From UKL13-2 sp044346745 (GTDB taxonomy: Bacteria > Pseudomonadota > Gammaproteobacteria > Burkholderiales > Usitatibacteraceae): 51,855 nucleotides of DNA. Below are positions 37,226 through 45,360 of this stretch, one piece after another; the stretch's first letter is position 1, and every line of letters starts with the position of its first letter. The stretch covers positions 1 through 51,855 of the forward strand of contig JBIIYQ010000005.1 of the NCBI GenBank assembly GCA_044346745.1. Direction: 5' to 3'. A model generated the notes under the pieces. The model was not told the origin of the DNA and did not search any database. It saw only the letters and a list, made by a program, of their open reading frames with translations. Made by a program: the position numbers and the translations under genes.

Positions 37226-37284
37226 AGCGTATATGTCACTACCCTGCTCGGAGACATCATTGCTCCTCGCAAACATCCCGGCCC

Positions 37285-37304
37285 GCTCCCGCGAAGGCGG
37301 GAGC
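37285..37304. repeat. GCTCCCGC-GAAG-GCGGGAGC hairpin repeat
   Basis: An 8-bp perfect stem with loop GAAG, of the widespread CCCGCGAAGGCGGG type. A smaller GGGGC-TTAC-GCCCC hairpin stands at 37355-37368. Both lie between soxB and the thioredoxin gene and may end the soxB message. Confidence 0.7.
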
Positions 37305-37407
37305 CTAATTCCGTGTTGATTCCATTTGGAGCAAATTGGGCTTATAGGGCTCATGGGGCTTACGCCCCGCGCAACCCTTGTGGTTGTGTGCGGGAGTACG
37401 GCGGTTT

Positions 37408-37890
37408 ATGAACCTTTCGCGCATGGCGGCTGCCGTTTTTCTCCTTGCCGTCAGCACATTGGCGTTCGCGGATTCATCCCTCGCCAAAGCGACTGACTTG
37501 CAAGCAGATGCCGCCGCCGCGCGTAAGGCCGGTGTGCCAATCATTGTGCTTTACAGCCTACCGGGTTGCCCATACTGTGAAGCGATACGACGCAGTCACC
37601 TGACGCCGCTAGCGGCCGAAGTGCCACCCAAGGCGATCATCCGCCAGATTGATCTACAGTCCAGCGCGGCACTGCGTGGCTTTGACGGCAAATCGACTAC
37701 GCATGCGGATTTTGTTCGAGCACGAGGCATCAAGTTCGCCCCGTTGGTCAGCTTTTTTGGTGCTGACGGCCAGCCGATAGGCGAATCACTCGTGGGAACC
37801 ATGTTGCCCGACTTTTACGGGGCATATTTGGCAGATAGCTTAGCGGCTGCAACAGCAAAGGTGCGCGCGTCACCAGCTCCCCAACGCTAA
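37408..37890 (+). CDS. Periplasmic thioredoxin-like protein (SoxW-like)
   Basis: A 160-aa exported thiol-disulfide protein. The signal peptide is MNLSRMAAAVFLLAVSTLAF with cleavage near ADS. The redox motif is CPYC (54-57) in LYSLPGCPYCEAIRRSHLTPL. The cis-proline region is KFAPLVSFFGADG. SoxW-type thioredoxins keep SoxYZ thiols reduced. Its place at the end of the sox run fits this, but soxW identity cannot be proved from sequence alone. A TTG-started longer frame (37378) has no signal-peptide advantage. Confidence 0.8.
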   Translation: MNLSRMAAAVFLLAVSTLAFADSSLAKATDLQADAAAARKAGVPIIVLYSLPGCPYCEAIRRSHLTPLAAEVPPKAIIRQIDLQSSAALRGFDGKSTTHADFVRARGIKFAPLVSFFGADGQPIGESLVGTMLPDFYGAYLADSLAAATAKVRASPAPQR

Positions 37891-37935
37891 CAAACTAACG
37901 GGCAAAGTAGGGCTAATTTCCCGGTTTGGTGGGGT

Positions 37936-37965
37936 TTGACCATCGCGCCCAAAAACCGCTAAAAT
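37936..37965 (+). promoter_or_regulatory. Sigma-70 promoter of tRNA-Asn
   Basis: -35 TTGACC (37936-37941), 18-base spacer, -10 TAAAAT (37960-37965), placing +1 near 37972. The -10 is in the GCTAAAAT context seen at other genes in the window. Confidence 0.8.
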
Positions 37966-37997
37966 GCTCGTCTTCGATTGCATAAGACCGCATCGAT

Positions 37998-38073
37998 TCC
38001 CTGATAGCTCAGCCGGTAGAGCGACGGACTGTTAATCCGCAGGTCCCTGGTTCGAGTCCAGGTCGGGGAGCCA
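37998..38073 (+). tRNA. tRNA-Asn (anticodon GUU), CCA encoded
   Basis: A 76-base gene. The acceptor arms TCCCTGA and TCGGGGA pair fully, counting one G-T pair. The anticodon loop CTGTTAA shows GTT. The T-arm reads GGTTCGAGTCC and the 3' end GCCA encodes CCA. A canonical tRNA-Asn; its gene abuts the type I restriction-modification locus. Confidence 0.98.
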
Positions 38074-38082
38074 GAATGCCGA

Positions 38083-38119
38083 ACGGGGTGCCAAGCAATT
38101 GGCACCCCGTTTTTCTTTT
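38083..38119 (+). terminator. Intrinsic terminator of tRNA-Asn
   Basis: Perfect 12-bp stem ACGGGGTGCCAA/TTGGCACCCCGT with loop GCAA, then TTTTCTTTT. It ends about 20 bases before the hsdM start codon. Confidence 0.93.
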
Positions 38120-38138
38120 CCGAGAAAATAGGCTCCAA

Positions 38139-39596
38139 ATGTTCGAACAAGCCTTCAAAAACATCGACGACGTTCTCTGGAAAGACGCCGGCTGCACCAG
38201 CGAGCTCGACTACACGGAGCAATCGTCGTGGCTACTCTTCCTCAAATACCTCGATTCGCTTGAGCGCGACAAGGCCACCGAGGCGGCGCTTGAGAGCAAA
38301 AAGTACACGCACATTCTGGATAAGCCCTATCGATGGGAAACGTGGGCCGCGCCGAAGGGGAAAGACGGCAAGCTAGACCATAACGCCGCGCTCACGGGTG
38401 ATGACCTCATCCTCTTCGTCAACACCAAACTCTTTCCGTACCTGCACGGCTTCAAGCAAAAGGCCACTGGCCCCAACACCATCGAATACAAGATCGGTGA
38501 AATTTTCGGTGAGATTAAAAACCGCATCCAGAGCGGCTACAACTTGCGGGAAGTCATCGACCACGTTGATGATCTGCGCTTTCAGTCGCAGACCGAGAAG
38601 CACGAGCTTTCGCATCTCTACGAAGCCAAGATCAAAAACATGGGCAACGCGGGGCGGAACGGCGGCGAGTACTACACGCCGCGCCCGCTCATTCGCGCCA
38701 TTGTCGCGGTCACCGCGCCAAAGTTAGGTGAGACCATTTGCGACCCTGCGGTGGGCTCGGCGGGCTTTCTGTGTGAATCGTTCGGCTACCTCAAAGCGCA
38801 AAACCCCAAGCGCACGACTGCGCAAGACAGCATGCTGCAAGAGCGCACCTTGTACGGGAAGGAAAAGAAGTCGCTCGCCTATGTGATTGCGATCATGAAC
38901 ATGATCCTGCACGGCATTGAAGCACCGAACATCATTCACACCAATACACTCGCGGAAAATCTGGCAGACGTGCAGGAGAAGGACCGCTTCGACATCATCC
39001 TCGCCAACCCGCCTTTTGGTGGCAAAGAGCGCAAAGAAGTGCAGCAGAACTTTCCTATCCGCACGGGCGAGACAGCGTTTCTGTTTTTGCAGCACTTCAT
39101 CAAGTTACTGAAAGCGGGCGGGAGGGCCGGTGTGGTCATCAAGAACACCTTTCTGTCGAACACCGATAACGCCTCCGTCAGCCTGCGTAAGAAGCTGTTA
39201 GAGGAATGCAACCTCCACACCGTGCTCGATTGCCCCGGCGGCACCTTCATCGGCGCGGGTGTGAAGACGGTGGTGCTGTTCTTTGAAAAGGGCACCAAGA
39301 CGCGCAAGGTTTGGTATTACCAGCTTGACCCTGGCCGCAATATGGGCAAGACCAACCCGCTTAATGACGCCGACCTCGCCGAATTCGTCGCGCTGCAAAA
39401 GACTAAAGCCGACTCGCCCAAAAGTTGGAGCGTGGATGTGGCGGATATTGATGCGAAGACGTTTGACCTCTCGGTGAAGAATCCGAATGGCGGTGAGGAA
39501 ATCGCGCACCGCAGCCCTCAAGAAATCATGGATGAGATTGCGGCGCTGGATGCGGAGAGTGCGGAAGTGCTCGGGAATATTAGGGCGTTGCTTTGA
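38139..39596 (+). CDS. hsdM: Type I restriction-modification methyltransferase HsdM
   Basis: N6-adenine methyltransferase subunit, 485 aa, that modifies the site chosen by HsdS. The start at 38139 (MFEQAFKNIDDVLW) is the family N-terminus. A frame from 38076 would run through the tRNA terminator. The HsdM_N helical domain (1-130) is followed by the methylase domain, with SAM motif CDPAVGSAGFLCES and catalytic NPPFGG in FDIILANPPFGGKE. All motifs look intact. Its stop overlaps the hsdS start by two bases. Only about 20 bases separate it from the tRNA terminator, so there is little room for a promoter. Confidence 0.96.
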   Translation: MFEQAFKNIDDVLWKDAGCTSELDYTEQSSWLLFLKYLDSLERDKATEAALESKKYTHILDKPYRWETWAAPKGKDGKLDHNAALTGDDLILFVNTKLFPYLHGFKQKATGPNTIEYKIGEIFGEIKNRIQSGYNLREVIDHVDDLRFQSQTEKHELSHLYEAKIKNMGNAGRNGGEYYTPRPLIRAIVAVTAPKLGETICDPAVGSAGFLCESFGYLKAQNPKRTTAQDSMLQERTLYGKEKKSLAYVIAIMNMILHGIEAPNIIHTNTLAENLADVQEKDRFDIILANPPFGGKERKEVQQNFPIRTGETAFLFLQHFIKLLKAGGRAGVVIKNTFLSNTDNASVSLRKKLLEECNLHTVLDCPGGTFIGAGVKTVVLFFEKGTKTRKVWYYQLDPGRNMGKTNPLNDADLAEFVALQKTKADSPKSWSVDVADIDAKTFDLSVKNPNGGEEIAHRSPQEIMDEIAALDAESAEVLGNIRALL

Positions 39597-40717
39597 AGAA
39601 GGGGTGGCAAAAAAAGACCTTTGGAGAGGTTTTAGAAATCCGAAATGGTCGCAACCAACGCGGCGTCGAATCGGCCTCTGGTAAGTTTCCGATTTATGGA
39701 AGCGCAGGCAATGTAATGGGGATGGCGACCGACTACATTTGCGAAGCGGGAACAACCATCATCGGTAGGAAGGGGAACATAAACAGTCCTATCTATGCCG
39801 AAACTCGATTTTGGAATGTTGACACTGCCTTCGGGCTCGCGGCAACGGCAGGCCTAGACTCGCGGTTTCTTTATTTTTTCTGTTTGGCGTACGATTTCAG
39901 CGCTCACAATCGTGGAACGACAATCCCGAGTCTTGTTAAGTCGGAGTTGCTGAACATTCCGATTGCCGTTCCGCCGCTCGCCGAACAGCAGCGGATCGTC
40001 GGCCTGCTCGACGAAGCGTTTGAGGGCCTCGCTACCGCCAAAGCCAGCGCCGAAAAGAACCTCCAAAACGCCCGTGCCATCTTCGAAAGTCACCTTCAAT
40101 CCGTCTTCACCCAGGGTGGCAAGGGGTGGGTGGATTCAACCATCGGCGCTGAAATCAAGTTCATCGACTATCGCGGCAAGACTCCCGCGAAGACGGCGTC
40201 CGGCGTCCGCTTGATTACGGCAAAAAACGTCAAGATGGGCTTCCTTCAAGATGCGCCAATGGAGTTCATCGCTGCCGCGAGTTACAAGGGCTGGATGACC
40301 CGCGGCATTCCGCAGAAGGGGGACGTGCTATTCACCACCGAAGCCCCGCTGGCAAACGTAGCGCAACTTGATACCGAGGAGAAGGTAGCCTTCGCCCAAC
40401 GCATCATCATCATGCAACCCAATGCGGCGAAGCTCGACGACACTTTTCTGAAATACCTCCTACTGTCCCAGCCCGTGCAGCAGCGTATCCGCTTGAAGGG
40501 AACTGGCGCTACCGTGCAGGGCATCAAGGCAAGTCTGCTTAAGCTGATTGAAATTTCGTTTCCAAAGTCGCTCGCTGCTCAAAGGGAGATCGTCAGCAAG
40601 TTCGACGACCTCCGCGACGAAACCCAACGCCTCGCTCACATCTATGAACAAAAGCTCGCCTCGCTGGAAGCGTTGAAAAAGTCGCTGCTGCATCAAGCGT
40701 TTTCAGGTGAGTTGTAA
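39593..40717 (+). CDS. hsdS: Type I restriction-modification specificity subunit HsdS
   Basis: A 374-aa target-recognition subunit with two target-recognition domains (about 1-125 and 190-320). Each is followed by a conserved helix: PLAEQQRIVGLLDEAFEGLATAKASAEKNLQNA and AQREIVSKFDDLRDETQRLAHIYEQKL. The start is TTG at 39593 overlapping the hsdM stop (TTGA). The target sequence cannot be read off. Both halves are complete, so it should specify an asymmetric bipartite site. Confidence 0.93.
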   Translation: MKKGWQKKTFGEVLEIRNGRNQRGVESASGKFPIYGSAGNVMGMATDYICEAGTTIIGRKGNINSPIYAETRFWNVDTAFGLAATAGLDSRFLYFFCLAYDFSAHNRGTTIPSLVKSELLNIPIAVPPLAEQQRIVGLLDEAFEGLATAKASAEKNLQNARAIFESHLQSVFTQGGKGWVDSTIGAEIKFIDYRGKTPAKTASGVRLITAKNVKMGFLQDAPMEFIAAASYKGWMTRGIPQKGDVLFTTEAPLANVAQLDTEEKVAFAQRIIIMQPNAAKLDDTFLKYLLLSQPVQQRIRLKGTGATVQGIKASLLKLIEISFPKSLAAQREIVSKFDDLRDETQRLAHIYEQKLASLEALKKSLLHQAFSGEL

Positions 40718-40719
40718 TC

Positions 40720-41379
40720 ATGGGATGGGCGGCGCACTCAAGTCATCCTCGTCTTACTTCCGTTGGCGTTGATGTCGGTGGGGCTCGCAAAGGCTTTCAC
40801 GCGGTCGCACTTCGCGGCGGCAGTTATGCAGATCGTGTCGTTATGCAGGATGCAAAAGAACTCGCCGAATGGTGTCGTATGGCGGGAGCGCAAGTCGTCG
40901 CCGTCGATGCGCCGTGCGGTTGGAGCAAGGATGGGCGCGCACGCCCTGCGGAACGCGAATTGATGGCGCAGCGCATCTGGTGTTTCTCCACGCCGACGAA
41001 GGAAATGGCGCTCGATCACCCCAAGAGGTATTTTGATTGGATGCTGCGTGGTGAAAAGTTGTACAAGGAACTCAAGCGTGATTTCCCCCTTTGCCAAGAG
41101 TTTCCGCGCATCCACGAAAAGTGCTGCTTTGAGACTTTCCCACACGCCATCACCTGGCAACTGCGAGGTGGGAAGGCGGATGCGTCTCTAAAGCGAAAGC
41201 AGCGCCGCGAAGTGTTGCAAGCAGCGGGAATCGACCTTGCTAAGTTGACCAACATTGATTTTGTTGACGCCGCGCTCTGCGCTCTCACCGCTTACCTTGC
41301 CGCCACGGGCGGAAAGTGCGAAAGCTTCGGTGAGCCGAATACAGGCTTGATCATCGTGCCGGCGCAACCCAAACCTTAG
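40720..41379 (+). CDS. DUF429-family predicted nuclease-fold protein
   Basis: A 219-aa protein of the DUF429 family, which has an RNase H-like fold and is predicted to be a nuclease. Motifs are VGVDVGGARKGFHAVAL (first strand with acidic D), VVAVDAPCGWSKDGRARPAERELMAQ, and CCFETFPHAITWQLRGG. It starts 2 bases after hsdS, so it belongs to the hsdMS transcript. DUF429 is not a usual subunit of type I systems. A role in defence or nucleic-acid handling is inferred from position only. Confidence 0.82.
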   Translation: MGWAAHSSHPRLTSVGVDVGGARKGFHAVALRGGSYADRVVMQDAKELAEWCRMAGAQVVAVDAPCGWSKDGRARPAERELMAQRIWCFSTPTKEMALDHPKRYFDWMLRGEKLYKELKRDFPLCQEFPRIHEKCCFETFPHAITWQLRGGKADASLKRKQRREVLQAAGIDLAKLTNIDFVDAALCALTAYLAATGGKCESFGEPNTGLIIVPAQPKP

Positions 41380-41800
41380 ATGCCGCTGCGACCGCAGGTT
41401 GCCCCCGGTGCCACGAGCAGATGCACGTCGCACCGGTGGTGCGGGCGTGATTTTGCTTTTACACAAACCGCCAGACTGCTGGAACGCTTCAGAAATATTA
41501 TTTATAGCAATAGGTTAAGTGCTTTAACGCAAACCTAATCTGATCACACGCTAAGAGTAAACCTGCGCTGAACGGGCGACAATTCCACGACAGTGGCCAC
41601 GCCTGCCGCGAGGTGCAAACAGTGGCTGGACAGTCAAGCGATTAAACTCTAGGAAATACGGTCTTCTCCAAGGAGTTTGTTCCGGAAAAACCCGCCAATA
41701 TTAGAGTTTGTCGTTTTTTTCTGAATGTTGGCTGAGTGCCCGCACTGCGCGGGTAGCAAACGTGTATCAAAAATGCCGATTTCTTTGCATATCACGGCTA

Positions 41801-41833
41801 ACGTGTATAGAAAACTTGACTTTCTATACATGT
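41801..41833. promoter_or_regulatory. Inverted repeat 1 upstream of fic
   Basis: Core TGTATAGAAA-ACTTGAC-TTTCTATACA (41804-41830) has perfect 10-bp arms. With one mismatch it extends to 13-bp arms over 41801-41833. It lies 68 bases before the fic start. TTGACT at 41816-41821 may be a -35. A dimeric operator is the likely role. Confidence 0.65.
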
Positions 41834-41840
41834 TTGACTT

Positions 41841-41875
41841 AACGTGATAAAAGAATTCAATTTTCTTATCACGTT
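41841..41875. promoter_or_regulatory. Inverted repeat 2 upstream of fic
   Basis: AACGTGATAA (41841-41850) and TTATCACGTT (41866-41875) are perfect 10-bp arms 15 bases apart, 26 bases before the fic start. Its arm shares AACGTG-n-TA with the left arm of repeat 1. It may be a second operator or an mRNA stem-loop covering the leader. Confidence 0.65.
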
Positions 41876-41900
41876 TTGAAGCGCACACTCGGCAAACCCC

Positions 41901-42995
41901 ATGAACTCAGCAACGCCATTCAATCAACCGCTCCAATTGATGCTGCCCAGTGCCGCATCGCTGGAGACGCGCGCCCTATGGCAGGCGCTGACCGAAGCGC
42001 ATCGCTACCTTGCCGAGCTGAAGGGGCTGACGGAATCGCTGCCCAATGGAGAGTTGTTGGTAGACACGCTTTCGATTCAGGAAGCCAAAGACAGCTCGGA
42101 AATTGAAAACATCATCACCACCCATGATGAGTTGTACGCATCCAACGAAAGCAGCACGGGCAGTGGGGCGGCGAAGGAAGTTCAGCACTACGTGACGGCG
42201 CTGCGCGTAGGCACGGCGATTGTGAAACAGGAAGGGCTGATTCGGCTCTCGACCATTCTTGCTGTGCAGGAAGAGATCGAGCAGAACCGCGCGGGGCTAC
42301 GCAAGCTGCCGGGAACTGCGCTGAAAAACCAGGCGACCGGCCAAGTGATTTACGAGCCACCGCAAAACCCGGAGGACATTGCACGTTTGATGGATGAGCT
42401 GATCACATTCATCCATGGTGATGATGATCTTGACCCGCTACTGCGCATGGCTATTGCACATCATCAATTCGAAACCATTCATCCTTTTTATGATGGCAAT
42501 GGCAGGACCGGCCGCGTCCTAAATTTATTGATGCTGCAACGTGATGGCCTGCTGGACTTGCCGGTGCTGTATCTCTCGCGTTACATCACCTCAACCAAAC
42601 CTGACTACTACCGTCTGCTCCAGACAACCCGCGAAACCGGTGACTGGGCATCGTGGTGTGTGTACATGGTGCGCGGGGTGGCGCTGACGGCAAAGAGTGG
42701 GATAGGGCTGGTGAAAGCGCTGCGTGATTTGATGCGCGATACCGAGCAAAAGATGCGGTCGGCGCTGCCAAAGATATATAGCCAAGAGTTGGTGAATAAC
42801 TTATTCCGGTATCCGTACACAAAGATCGAATTTGTGGAGCGCGATTTGAGCGTTTCCCGAATCACGGCCGCAAAGTATCTGGACAAGCTGGCCGAACAGA
42901 AATTTGTCACCAAGCAGAAGATTGGCCGTGATAACTTCTATATCAACGATCCGCTTTACCAACTGCTGACGAGCGTCTCCCTGCCGAATGAATGA
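41901..42995 (+). CDS. Fic-domain protein with N-terminal inhibitory motif and winged helix
   Basis: A 364-aa protein. The Fic active motif is HPFYDGNGRTGR at residues 194-205, complete for AMP transfer. An inhibitory motif S-x-x-x-E-N is present as SSEIEN (65-70), so it is a class II, self-inhibited Fic enzyme. The C-terminal part (about 300-350, with DLSVSRITAAKYLDKLAEQKFV) resembles a winged helix-turn-helix. DNA binding and autoregulation through the two inverted repeats just upstream are therefore plausible. It overlaps hsdR by eight bases, so both are translated from one message. Target of AMPylation unknown. Confidence 0.93.
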   Translation: MNSATPFNQPLQLMLPSAASLETRALWQALTEAHRYLAELKGLTESLPNGELLVDTLSIQEAKDSSEIENIITTHDELYASNESSTGSGAAKEVQHYVTALRVGTAIVKQEGLIRLSTILAVQEEIEQNRAGLRKLPGTALKNQATGQVIYEPPQNPEDIARLMDELITFIHGDDDLDPLLRMAIAHHQFETIHPFYDGNGRTGRVLNLLMLQRDGLLDLPVLYLSRYITSTKPDYYRLLQTTRETGDWASWCVYMVRGVALTAKSGIGLVKALRDLMRDTEQKMRSALPKIYSQELVNNLFRYPYTKIEFVERDLSVSRITAAKYLDKLAEQKFVTKQKIGRDNFYINDPLYQLLTSVSLPNE

Positions 42996-45360
42996 AGCCG
43001 AAACCCGCGCCGAACATATCGACCCTGCGCTTGCTGCGGCAGGGTGGGGCGTGGTCGAGGGCAGCCGCATTCGGCGTGAATACGGCATCACGTTAGGTCG
43101 GATCGAAGGCGCGGGGCGTCGCGGCAAAGCGCTGACAGCGGACTACCTGCTCGAATACCGCAATACTAAGCTGGCGGTAGTCGAGGCTAAGCCTTGGGCT
43201 GCCGAGCTAACTGTAGGTGTGGCACAGGCCAAAGACTACGCCGGCAAACTTTCGGTGCGGTTTACGTATTCGTCGAACGGGCAGGGCGTCTATGCCATCG
43301 ACATGCAGACCGGAAGCGAAGGTGAGATTGCGGCGTTTCCGACGCCGGATGAACTCTGGGCGCGCACCTTTGCAACGGCGAACGCGTGGCGAGATCGGTT
43401 TGCGGCGGTGCCGTTTGAAGACAAAGGCGGCTCGCATCCCAGCCGCTACTATCAGGATATTGCCGTCGAGCGTGTACTTGCCGCCATCGCACAGAACCGG
43501 CAGCGGATTTTACTCACGCTCGCCACCGGCACTGGCAAGACGTTCATTGCTTTCCAGCTCGCGTGGAAATTGTTTAAGAGCCGATGGAACCTGATCGATT
43601 GGAAACGCGAGGGTGAGCCAACGAGGCGGCCGCGGATACTTTTCTTGGCCGACCGCAACATATTGGCAAACCAGGCCTATAACGCATTCTCGGCGTTTCC
43701 TGAAGATGCGCTGGTGCGCATTGAGCCTTCTGACATTCGCAAGAAAGGTAAGGTACCGAAGAACGGCAGCATCTTCTTCACCATCTTCCAGACCTTCATG
43801 TCTGGCCCGCCAGTCGAAGGCAAACCATCGCCTTACTTTGGTGAGTACCCGCCGGACTTTTTTGATTTCATCGTCATTGATGAGTGCCACCGCGGCGGAG
43901 CAAGCGATGAAAGTAATTGGCGCGAGATCCTGAATTACTTTTCTCCCGCTGTTCAGCTTGGTCTCACGGCCACACCTAAACGCAAAGACAACGTCGATAC
44001 CTACGCCTACTTTGGCGAGCCGGTATTTATCTATTCGTTGAAAGACGGTATCAATGACGGCTTCCTCACGCCGTTCCGCGTGAAGCAAATTTCGACTTCT
44101 CTCGACGACTACGTGTTTACCTCGGATGACTTTGTGATCGAAGGCGACGTCGAACAAGGCAAGCGGTATGAAGAAAAAGACTTCAACCGCATCATCGAAA
44201 TAAAAGAACGTGAGAAGGCCCGCGTCGAAATATTTATGTCGCAGATTAACCAGCAAGAAAAAACGCTGGTCTTCTGTGCCAACCAAGCACATGCGTTGTT
44301 GGTGCGTGATTTGATCAACCAAACGAAGACGAGCTCCGATCCAAACTACTGTCACCGTGTGACGGCCAACGACGGCGCGTTAGGAGAACAGCACCTGCGG
44401 GATTTTCAGGACAACGAAAAATCCATCCCGACGGTTCTCACGACGTCGCAAAAGCTCTCGACTGGTGTTGATGCGCGCAACGTCCGCAATATCGTGTTGC
44501 TGCGGCCGATCAATTCGATGATCGAGTTCAAACAGATCATAGGGCGCGGCACGCGTCTTTTTGATGGCAAGGATTACTTCACAATTTATGATTTTGTGAA
44601 GGCGCATCATCTTTTCAGCGACCCCGAATGGGATGGAGAACCGGTCGGCGCAGAAGAGTCAAGCAAGCCCTATAAACCTGCTGAACCGAAAGAGCCGCCG
44701 ACCGCAAACTCGGACGAGGAAGATGGTGTGCCATCGGTGATTCCAAAACGCCTCAAGGTGAAGCTAGCAGATGGCAAGGCGCGGCACATTCAGCACATGA
44801 CCGTTACCAGCTTCTGGCATCCGGACGGCACACCGATGTCGGCGCAGCAGTTTCTGGAAGCGCTGTTCGGCAAGCTGCCCGACTTCTTTAAAGATGAAAG
44901 CGAGCTTCGCGAAATCTGGAGTGCGCCTGATACACGACGCAAGCTGCTAGAAGGGCTGGCAGAAAAAGGATTCGGTAAAGACCAACTCGCCGAGATGCAG
45001 AAGATCATTGAGGCCGAGAAGAGCGATCTCTTCGACGTCCTCGCCAACGTTGCCTATGCGCTCGAACCGGTGACTCGCGAGGAACGCGCCGCGAAAGCAA
45101 TGGCAGTCGTCAGCACGCAATTCAATGAACCGCAGCGCGTGTTTCTTGACTTCGTGCTTTCCCAATACGTGACAGTGGGTGTCGAGGAATTGGATCAAGC
45201 CAAGCTTACGCCGCTGCTGCGGTTGAAGTATGACGACTCGATTGCGGATGCCGTCGCCGACCTCGGCAAGCCCGAAGAGATCAATCGGGTGTTTGCAGGT
45301 TTTCAGAAGTACCTCTATGTTTCTAGCCCTACGGCTGCCGCCGGTGTCACTTCTCCTTGA
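42988..45360 (+). CDS. hsdR: Type I restriction endonuclease HsdR
   Basis: A 790-aa motor and nuclease subunit that cleaves unmodified DNA after translocation. The N-terminal nuclease domain has LAVVEAKPWAAEL (the E-x-K element). The helicase core has Walker A ATGTGKTF, the DECH box in VIDECHRGGASDE, and motif VI QIIGRGTRLF. Motors and nuclease residues are all present, with no frameshift. It starts inside fic. Its C-terminal 14 bases overlap the convergent lipoprotein gene. Confidence 0.95.
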   Translation: MNEAETRAEHIDPALAAAGWGVVEGSRIRREYGITLGRIEGAGRRGKALTADYLLEYRNTKLAVVEAKPWAAELTVGVAQAKDYAGKLSVRFTYSSNGQGVYAIDMQTGSEGEIAAFPTPDELWARTFATANAWRDRFAAVPFEDKGGSHPSRYYQDIAVERVLAAIAQNRQRILLTLATGTGKTFIAFQLAWKLFKSRWNLIDWKREGEPTRRPRILFLADRNILANQAYNAFSAFPEDALVRIEPSDIRKKGKVPKNGSIFFTIFQTFMSGPPVEGKPSPYFGEYPPDFFDFIVIDECHRGGASDESNWREILNYFSPAVQLGLTATPKRKDNVDTYAYFGEPVFIYSLKDGINDGFLTPFRVKQISTSLDDYVFTSDDFVIEGDVEQGKRYEEKDFNRIIEIKEREKARVEIFMSQINQQEKTLVFCANQAHALLVRDLINQTKTSSDPNYCHRVTANDGALGEQHLRDFQDNEKSIPTVLTTSQKLSTGVDARNVRNIVLLRPINSMIEFKQIIGRGTRLFDGKDYFTIYDFVKAHHLFSDPEWDGEPVGAEESSKPYKPAEPKEPPTANSDEEDGVPSVIPKRLKVKLADGKARHIQHMTVTSFWHPDGTPMSAQQFLEALFGKLPDFFKDESELREIWSAPDTRRKLLEGLAEKGFGKDQLAEMQKIIEAEKSDLFDVLANVAYALEPVTREERAAKAMAVVSTQFNEPQRVFLDFVLSQYVTVGVEELDQAKLTPLLRLKYDDSIADAVADLGKPEEINRVFAGFQKYLYVSSPTAAAGVTSP

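Larger units (their letters stand above)
41380..41900. other. A+T-rich spacer between DUF429 and fic
   Basis: A 520-base gap within the restriction-modification locus. It is visibly richer in A+T than its flanks, especially from 41490 to 41880. It holds two inverted repeats (41801-41833 and 41841-41875) but no convincing gene. A minus-strand frame at 41649-41888 has no ribosome-binding site and overlaps the repeats. Confidence 0.6.

Noticed and set aside
37959..38222. Minus-strand frame over the tRNA
   Set aside because: It is the reverse of tRNA-Asn and its terminator.
41649..41888. 79-aa minus-strand frame in the fic upstream gap
   Set aside because: It overlaps both inverted repeats, starts with GTG without a ribosome-binding site, and matches no family.
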